DNA from: Myxococcales bacterium
Lineage (GTDB): Bacteria; Myxococcota; Polyangia; Fen-1088
Reading direction: 5' to 3'
Length of the DNA stretch: 21,341 nucleotides
NCBI GenBank assembly: GCA_003159055.1
Contig: PMLH01000644.1
Span: forward strand, 1 to 21,341
Shown here in pieces: positions 14,834 to 21,341 of this stretch; the stretch's first letter is position 1, and the number at the start of each line of letters is the position of its first letter. The position numbers were made by a program, and so were the translations under genes. The notes under the pieces were generated by a model that was not told the origin of the DNA, ran no database searches, and was given only the letters and a program-made list of their open reading frames with translations.

Positions 14834-16303
14834 ATGCTGCTTGACGGTCCTTTGCGCGAGGCTCTCACCTTCGACGACGTTCTGCTTGTCCCGGCCGAGA
14901 GCGAGGTTCTTCCCAAGGATGTCGATGTTCGTTCGCACCTGACAGCGAGCATCACCCTGGCCATTCCGATCCTGTCTTCGGCCATGGACACCGTGACCGA
15001 AGCCCCGACGGCCATCTGCATGGCGCGTGAGGGGGGCCTTGGCGTCATCCACAAAAATATGACCATCGACGAGCAGGTGCTCGAGGTGACCAAGGTGAAG
15101 AAGGCCGAGACCGGCGTGGTCATCGACCCGGTCACCATCGATCCCGACCAGAAGCTGTTCGCGGCGCTGGAGCTGATGCGTCGCCACAACATCTCGGGTC
15201 TGCCTGTGGTCGGGCGCGACGGCAAGCCGGTCGGCATTCTCACCAACCGCGACGTGCGCTTCGAACGCAATCTGGATCAGCCGGTGCGCGATGTGATGAC
15301 CACGAATCTCATCACCGCCCACGAAGGCATGAGCCTGGAAGGCTCGAAGGAGCTGCTGCACAAGAACCGCATCGAAAAGCTGTTGGTCATCGACAACGCT
15401 GGCAAGCTGCACGGCCTCATCACCATCAAAGACATCGAGAAGGCGCAGCAGCACCCGAACGCTGCCAAGGACGAGCTCGGCCGCCTGCGCGTGGGTGCGG
15501 CCGTGACCACGGGCGCAGAGCTTCAGGCGCGTGTGGCGGCGCTGCTGCACGCCGGTTGCGACGTGATCTGCATCGACACCGCGCACGGGCATTCCAAGGC
15601 GGTGCTGGAATCGGTGGCAGACGTGCGCAAGACCTTTCCTAAGGCGCAGATCATCGCGGGCAACGTCGCCACGGCCGACGGGGCGTTGGCGCTGGCCAAA
15701 GCGGGCGCGGACGCGGTGAAGGTCGGCATGGGACCGGGCTCGATCTGCACCACGCGCGTGGTGGCTGGCATCGGCGTTCCCCAAGTCACCGCGGTTTCCG
15801 ATTGCGCGCGCGTACTGGCGAAGACCGACGTTCGCGTCATTTCCGACGGTGGCATCAAGTACTCGGGCGATTTGGTCAAGGCCATCGCCGCCGGTGCGCA
15901 CACGGTCATGATTGGAAGTCTGTTCGCCGGCACCGACGAGGCGCCGGGCGAGATCATCCTTTACCAAGGCCGCAGCTACAAACTCTACCGCGGCATGGGC
16001 TCGGTCGCGGCCATGCGCGCCGGCAGCAAGGATCGCTACTTCCAGTCCGAAATAACCACCGAGGCGAAACTGGTGCCCGAAGGCATCGAAGGGCGGGTTC
16101 CCTACCGCGGCAGCTTGTCGCAGTCTCTGTATCAAATGATCGGTGGCTTGCGCTCGGGCATGGGGTACTGCGGCTGCAAGAGCCTGGACGACCTGCGCAC
16201 CAAGGCCCGCTTCATCAAGATCACCAGCTCGGGTCTGCGTGAATCGCACGTGCACGACGTCATCATCACCAAGGAAGCACCCAACTACCGCGTCGAGCAG
16301 TAA
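14834..16303 (+). CDS. guaB: IMP dehydrogenase
   Basis: A protein of 489 aa, the standard length. It oxidises IMP to XMP with NAD, the committed step of guanine nucleotide synthesis, in the cytoplasm. The N-terminal [11 protein letters not shown] is typical. Two CBS domains span about 94-205. The catalytic loop GPGSICTTR holds the active-site Cys305. GGIKYSGD (339-346), the [11 protein letters not shown] segment (384-394) and the flap with KDRYFQ and [11 protein letters not shown] are all present. The start fits family N-termini, so the absence of a ribosome-binding site suggests leaderless translation rather than a wrong start. guaA follows after 14 bases, so the two form a guaBA operon. Confidence 0.97.
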   Translation: MLLDGPLREALTFDDVLLVPAESEVLPKDVDVRSHLTASITLAIPILSSAMDTVTEAPTAICMAREGGLGVIHKNMTIDEQVLEVTKVKKAETGVVIDPVTIDPDQKLFAALELMRRHNISGLPVVGRDGKPVGILTNRDVRFERNLDQPVRDVMTTNLITAHEGMSLEGSKELLHKNRIEKLLVIDNAGKLHGLITIKDIEKAQQHPNAAKDELGRLRVGAAVTTGAELQARVAALLHAGCDVICIDTAHGHSKAVLESVADVRKTFPKAQIIAGNVATADGALALAKAGADAVKVGMGPGSICTTRVVAGIGVPQVTAVSDCARVLAKTDVRVISDGGIKYSGDLVKAIAAGAHTVMIGSLFAGTDEAPGEIILYQGRSYKLYRGMGSVAAMRAGSKDRYFQSEITTEAKLVPEGIEGRVPYRGSLSQSLYQMIGGLRSGMGYCGCKSLDDLRTKARFIKITSSGLRESHVHDVIITKEAPNYRVEQ

Positions 16304-16317
16304 GGCCACAGCAAAGC

Positions 16318-17855
<1,538 letters not shown>

Positions 17856-17865
<10 letters not shown>

Positions 17866-18473
17866 CCCGGCTGCTGCCGCTCGTGCTGCTGCTCGTGCCC
17901 ATGCTGGCGCACGGCAAGGAGGCGGCTGCGTTCAAGCACACCGTCGCCGGCGCGGAGGTCGACTGGTCGGCGGGAACCATCACCGCGCAGGCGGGATCGG
18001 CCGCCGACATTCGCATGCCCGGGCCGAACACAGCGCGCCCCGGCGCCGAGCGACGTGCACGCGCGGCCGCAGAGGAGAAGCTAGGGGCAGCCTTGGCCAT
18101 CGTCGCCCACGGCAAGAAGCTCGACGAGAGAGACGCCCTCAAGCACGCGACGGTGACCAGGATCGAGTATCAGTCGGACGGCGGGGTCGTGCTTTGGCTG
18201 GCGCTCCGGTTTTTCGACGTGATCCAGGCCAAGCCAGCCGCGGTCGCGTTGAAGGTCACAGCCATGCCGCTGGAATTTGCACCCATCATCATGGTTGCCG
18301 GACGGGAAGCGCAGCTCGGATTTGCGACCTACCGGTCAGCGGCTGATGGGCCGCGCGACGCAATTCGCGTCGAGCGCGACGACAAGGGACGTTTGCTCGT
18401 TCCGGCTGCGGTTGGCGGTGTCGATTCACTCGCCGGATCCACGGTTGTGATCTACCTTGAGAAGGCGCCATGA
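17856..18473 (+). CDS. Exported protein, LPP20/FlgT-like, function unknown
   Basis: A protein of 205 aa. Residues 1-20 form a hydrophobic signal sequence ([16 protein letters not shown]), so it is probably periplasmic. After it comes [15 protein letters not shown], then [24 protein letters not shown]. This layout (a Trp-rich strand, then an Ala/Arg helix ending in leucines) resembles LPP20/FlgT-type envelope proteins; the match is by eye and distant. The chosen ATG overlaps the guaA stop by 10 bases, and the upstream in-frame ATG at 17739 was rejected because it would run through guaA in another frame without family features. Its TGA overlaps the next ATG. A shared job with the next gene is likely. 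Confidence 0.75.
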
Positions 18474-19579
18474 AAGCGATGCCAAGCTTGTTTGCTGCTG
18501 TCTGCTTGTTTGCAGCCGTCGACGTTTCTGCCCAAACGCCGGAGCCAAACGAACGTATGGTGAAGGCGGAGGCTCCGATCGTGGCTGGCAACGCGGTTTC
18601 CGCGAAGAAGCGCGCCATCGCGGATGCGCTCAGGCAAGCGGTCGAGCGCGCCTTCGCCGAGGTCCTGAAGGAGGGTGAGCCGTTGCCCCAACCATGGCCC
18701 GCGGGCGTCGTCCAGCTGAAGGCATCGCTCGGCAACGCCGCGCAGAAGCTCGTGCGCAGCTATCGCCTGATCGAGCAGACCAGCGAGGGCGGGGTGCTGA
18801 CGGTCATGGTTGAGGCGGACGTCGACAATGTGCTCTTGCGGCGAGAGATCGATCGTGCCCGCGGTGCCGGCGCTGCGACGTCGCCGGTCCAGGCGCCCAA
18901 GGCCGCCAGTGTGCTGCTGGTGGCGGGCTCGCCCAGCGCGACGCCCGTGGTCTTGCGCGCCCTGACTGCGGGGGGAATTGCCTCGCAATTGAGCCGCGCC
19001 CCAGCCGAGGCACAGCTGATTGCCGACGCTGCGAAACAGAACGCGCACGCCTTGTTTGTCGCGGAAAGCGACAACGACGAGGGATCGGTGCGCGGGGCTT
19101 TGCAGGTTGGCGTCAAGTGCAGCCTGGCTGCGCACTTGTTCGCGGCAGGCGGACCGACCGGCCGGCCCGTTCTCGATCAGGTTGACGAAGGTCGCGGCTT
19201 TGGCGCGGACAAGGCCGCCGCTCTCGCGGCCTGCGTAGAACGGACCGCGGCTTTGCTCGCGCGCGCGGTTGTGCCGAAACTGCGGACGTCGGTGGGCGCG
19301 GCGCCGTTTGTCACTCTGCAAGTGGACATCGTGGATCCGGGCGCCATCTCTCTCGTGCTTCAGGCGTGCAAGCGCATGGGCTCCGTGACCGCCACCGAGG
19401 CTCGTCAGATCACGGCGACCGGGGCCGAGATTCGCGTCTTCACGCGCTTGGGCGGGCTGGCCTTGCAGCAGGCGCTGGTGCGCGAGCTGGCTGGCAAGTT
19501 GGCCGTCGTTCCAACCCAGACTGGCAATGATTTGCTTTCCCTGCGCGTGAGAAATCCGGATTCATCAGCTATCGAGTAG
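18470..19579 (+). CDS. Exported FlgT-like protein, function unknown
   Basis: A protein of 369 aa with a signal peptide (cleavage near VSA-QT, 21/22). Residues about 30-120 look like the N-terminal domain of FlgT and its relatives: an Ala-rich helix (AKKRAIADALRQAVERAFAEVL) followed by VRSYRLIEQTSEGGVLTVMVEADVD. The middle (about 143-275) and C-terminal (about 280-360) parts are alpha/beta domains I cannot name. FlgT is a flagellar motor H-ring protein of Vibrio, but no flagellar gene is visible here, so a flagellar role should not be assumed. The ATG overlaps the previous stop as ATGA; the next gene starts 5-14 bases after its stop. Confidence 0.75.
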   Translation: MKAMPSLFAAVCLFAAVDVSAQTPEPNERMVKAEAPIVAGNAVSAKKRAIADALRQAVERAFAEVLKEGEPLPQPWPAGVVQLKASLGNAAQKLVRSYRLIEQTSEGGVLTVMVEADVDNVLLRREIDRARGAGAATSPVQAPKAASVLLVAGSPSATPVVLRALTAGGIASQLSRAPAEAQLIADAAKQNAHALFVAESDNDEGSVRGALQVGVKCSLAAHLFAAGGPTGRPVLDQVDEGRGFGADKAAALAACVERTAALLARAVVPKLRTSVGAAPFVTLQVDIVDPGAISLVLQACKRMGSVTATEARQITATGAEIRVFTRLGGLALQQALVRELAGKLAVVPTQTGNDLLSLRVRNPDSSAIE

Positions 19580-19593
19580 AATCGGTGAAGAAC

Positions 19594-19896
19594 ATGAAAG
19601 CCCTGACTGTTGTCGCGATCCTCGGTCTCTTTTTGAATATTGGCTGCGCCACCCTCCATTCAGAGGGAAGCGCCACCCTTCACGTCCAGTGCAACGTGCC
19701 GGAAGCGGCCGTGCTGCTCGACGACGCCGTTGTGGCCCGCGCGGGCGAGCTTGCGAAGCATGACAAGCTCATCCGTCCTGGTTTCTACCGCGTCGAGATC
19801 AGTCACCCGAGCTACTACCCGTACTTCACAGAAATCACGGTCGCTGAAGACGGCACCGCAACCATCAAGGCCGAGCTGCACCCTCTGCTCGACTGA
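19594..19896 (+). CDS. Small PEGA-domain lipoprotein
   Basis: A protein of 100 aa. The hydrophobic signal ends in NIGC with the lipid-bearing Cys18. The rest is a single PEGA-like beta domain (about 26-96): SATLHVQCNVPEAAVLLDD, then IRPGFYRVEISHPSYYPYF. PEGA domains are carbohydrate- or surface-associated beta folds, often in envelope proteins of deltaproteobacteria. I chose the ATG at 19594, which has GGTGA upstream; a GTG at 19585 would add three residues. It is the last gene of the guaBA-linked run and faces the deacetylase gene convergently. Confidence 0.8.
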   Translation: MKALTVVAILGLFLNIGCATLHSEGSATLHVQCNVPEAAVLLDDAVVARAGELAKHDKLIRPGFYRVEISHPSYYPYFTEITVAEDGTATIKAELHPLLD

Positions 19897-19898
19897 CG

Positions 19899-19919
19899 CT
19901 GCGACGGCGCCTCTCGCAG
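19899..19919 (+). terminator. Weak hairpin after the PEGA lipoprotein gene
   Basis: CTGCGA and TCGCAG flank a 9-base loop in the 46-base convergent gap, starting 3 bases after the stop. The stem is only 6 bp and no T run follows, so it is a weak candidate for ending the guaBA-envelope transcript. Confidence 0.25.
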
Positions 19920-19942
19920 ATGCGATTCGGTCAAGACAACTG

Positions 19943-21079
19943 CTATGGTCTTTCTTTCGCGAAGGTATGACAGTCGAGAAAGGTCAGCCCAGCGGCGCGG
20001 GCGGTTCGCACGAGCTCGGGCAACGCGTGTGCAGCTTTGGCGTGGGTGTCGTGGAAGAGCAAGATTCCGCGGCGCCACAGTGCCATCAGGGTGAGCATGC
20101 GATCGGGCACGGCCGTGGCCGGCATCTTGGCATTCCAGTCTTGCGAGTCGATGTTCCACAGGACGACGGGCGACCGGGCGGCGCTTGCCCAGGAGGCGAT
20201 CTCTTTCGTGCGCTGTCCGTAGGGAGGTCGAAACAGCACGGTCGCCGTCGGGGCACTCTTCGCAATGGCGCGAACCAGGTCGCGCGTGGTCTCGATGGAC
20301 GTCCGCCAGTCGGGAATCTTAGCGTGCGAGCCATGGGCAAAGCCGTGCGACGCTAGACACTGGCCCGCGTAGAGCGCGCGCAGGGCATCGTCCCCATCGA
20401 GCTTGCGTCGCCCTTCCAGACTCTTGCCGAGAGCGAAAAAAACACCGCTGGCCCCGAGCTCGCGCAAGGTGCGCAGGGTGGCGTCCGTGTATCCACCCGG
20501 AGCCGAGGGGCCGTCGTCGAAGCTGAGCAGGAAATTCACGTCAGGTAGCAGGGTGCCGTTCTGCTCGGTTTCGTCGAAGGTGAGGATCTCGCTGGTGGTC
20601 TTGGGAAAGAGCGAGGCCAGCCGGAGCTGCTCTGCCGCGTAGACGCGGTGAAAGTCGCGAGCCGCAAGCAGCCAGGCGGCGAGGTCGGCGGGCGGGTGGG
20701 CGACGAACTGCCGCGCCCGCGCGGCCAGGTCTTGGAAGCTGGCGTCCCGGCCCTCGCACGCAAGCTCCTTCGCCTGGTCACACGACGTGCGCGCCTGGCG
20801 GAAGTTCTCCACCAGCAGCGCGTGCATCTGATCCACCCAGCGGCGCTCGCCCTCCGACCGTCCGCCAGATTCCGCCGCTGCCAACCCCAGCTCGTAGGTG
20901 AAGATCAGGATCTCGGCCCGCGACGCGCGGTCGAACGCGTGCCGGGAGCTAAGACTTTCGGGCCACAGGTGCCGGTCGATGGTTGCCACTTCGGCTGGGC
21001 CAGCCGCCCTCGCCGGTGAGGCAACCAGCACCAGCCCCGTGGCCGCGAGCAGCCACGGCCAACTCGCCTGCCGCCTCAC
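19943..21079 (-). CDS. Exported polysaccharide deacetylase (NodB homology, CE4)
   Basis: A protein of 378 aa. Residues 1-25 form a signal peptide (LLAATGLVLVASPARA). A helical region of about 150 residues without a recognised domain follows. From about 183 the NodB domain shows all its motifs: LLSFDDGP (Asp188, Asp189), SHGFAH (His245, His249), RPPYG (284-288), LWNIDSQDW (308-315) and LLFHDTH (His343). This family removes acetyl groups from chitin, peptidoglycan or other polysaccharides with a metal ion. The start is a GTG overlapping the stop of the upstream TPR gene as GTGA (21076-21079). The longer frame to 21289 was rejected because that part codes the TPR protein in another frame. Substrate unknown; an envelope polysaccharide is likely. 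Confidence 0.9.
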   Translation of the reverse strand: MRRQASWPWLLAATGLVLVASPARAAGPAEVATIDRHLWPESLSSRHAFDRASRAEILIFTYELGLAAAESGGRSEGERRWVDQMHALLVENFRQARTSCDQAKELACEGRDASFQDLAARARQFVAHPPADLAAWLLAARDFHRVYAAEQLRLASLFPKTTSEILTFDETEQNGTLLPDVNFLLSFDDGPSAPGGYTDATLRTLRELGASGVFFALGKSLEGRRKLDGDDALRALYAGQCLASHGFAHGSHAKIPDWRTSIETTRDLVRAIAKSAPTATVLFRPPYGQRTKEIASWASAARSPVVLWNIDSQDWNAKMPATAVPDRMLTLMALWRRGILLFHDTHAKAAHALPELVRTARAAGLTFLDCHTFAKERP

Positions 21080-21341
21080 GGCGAAGTCTGCAGCTTCGCC
21101 TTCATGCGTGCGATGCCCTCGTCGTAGGGCGGGCGGGGCTTGTTTTGCTTTGCACGCTCGAAAGAGGCCAGGGCCTCGGCCCATTTGCCTGCCTCTTCGT
21201 AGATGCGCGCGATGTTGTAGTAGGAGCTGGCTCGGACCGTCGGCGCGGTCCCGCCGGAAGCCAGCGCGATGGCTTTGCGATTGGCCCACAGAGCCTCGGC
21301 CGGACGGCCCAGCTTCTGGTAGGAAAGTCCCAGATTGCTGT
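21076..21341 (-). CDS. TPR protein (partial, 5' end outside window)
   Basis: The last 87 residues of a protein that begins beyond the right edge. They contain tetratricopeptide repeats: LGLSYQKLGRPAEALWANRKAIAL, then SSYYNIARIYEEAGKWAEALASFERAKQNKP, followed by a short charged tail. The stop overlaps the GTG start of the deacetylase gene, so both belong to one operon. Known TPR proteins are protein-binding scaffolds; the partner cannot be told from this fragment. Confidence 0.85.
   Translation of the reverse strand, partial: SNLGLSYQKLGRPAEALWANRKAIALASGGTAPTVRASSYYNIARIYEEAGKWAEALASFERAKQNKPRPPYDEGIARMKAKLQTSP

Noticed and set aside
14231..16309. Open frame of 692 codons on the minus strand
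   Set aside because: It is antisense to guaB and the end of the ATPase gene, is His/Arg-rich and has no domain. It is a shadow of real genes.
18470..19579. Flagellar gene assignment (flgT) for the FlgT-like protein
   Set aside because: Only the N-terminal layout is similar and no flagellar genes are nearby, so the name would overstate the evidence.
21080..21289. N-terminal extension of the deacetylase
   Set aside because: This part encodes the TPR protein in another frame; the GTG at 21079 directly precedes a typical signal peptide.

Overview
The window is a GC-rich bacterial chromosome segment carrying mostly housekeeping genes. The organism is probably a Myxococcota or other deltaproteobacterium-like lineage. 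That is an inference from high GC, a Bacillus/Wolinella-type sdhCAB with a five-helix cytochrome b, several Ala/Pro/Lys-rich linkers, and LPP20/FlgT-like and PEGA envelope proteins. No rRNA, tRNA, CRISPR array or insertion sequence was seen.

Layout. (1) 1-1855, minus: a 2-oxoacid:ferredoxin oxidoreductase, with an alpha subunit fused to a two-cluster ferredoxin domain, followed by the beta subunit, which runs off the left edge. (2) 1856-2188: a 333-base divergent gap. (3) 2189-5567, plus: sdhC-sdhA-sdhB, a type B menaquinone-linked succinate dehydrogenase/fumarate reductase. (4) 5627-7067, plus: a zinc-ribbon TPR protein and a gamma-carbonic-anhydrase-like protein. (5) 7054-7140: a long imperfect inverted repeat filling the convergent junction. 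(6) 7140-13406, minus: a four-gene efflux operon in the order TetR regulator, TolC-like outer-membrane channel, membrane-fusion lipoprotein, RND pump, joined by 4-base overlaps or a 2-base gap. A promoter with a palindromic operator between its -35 and -10 lies in front of it. (7) 13576-14745, plus: a solitary AAA/DUF4143 ATPase gene whose start codon lies inside a perfect 10+10 bp palindrome. (8) 14834-17865, plus: guaB-guaA (XMP and GMP synthesis). (9) 17856-19896, plus: three exported proteins tightly coupled to guaA (LPP20/FlgT-like, FlgT-like, PEGA lipoprotein). (10) 19943-21341, minus: an exported polysaccharide deacetylase coupled by a GTGA overlap to an upstream TPR gene that runs off the right edge.

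How the genes work together. The Kor and Sdh complexes act on neighbouring steps of the TCA cycle (2-oxoglutarate/succinyl-CoA and succinate/fumarate) and are divergently placed. Carbonic anhydrase could supply or remove CO2/bicarbonate for the Kor reaction; that link is inference. The efflux operon looks autoregulated by its own TetR protein. The parts most worth a second look are the ATPase with its start-codon palindrome, the operator cluster before tetR, the guaA-linked envelope trio, and the long inverted repeat at 7054-7140. I saw no clearly novel multi-gene defence or mobile system. The best candidates for something undescribed are the ATPase/palindrome unit and the envelope trio.
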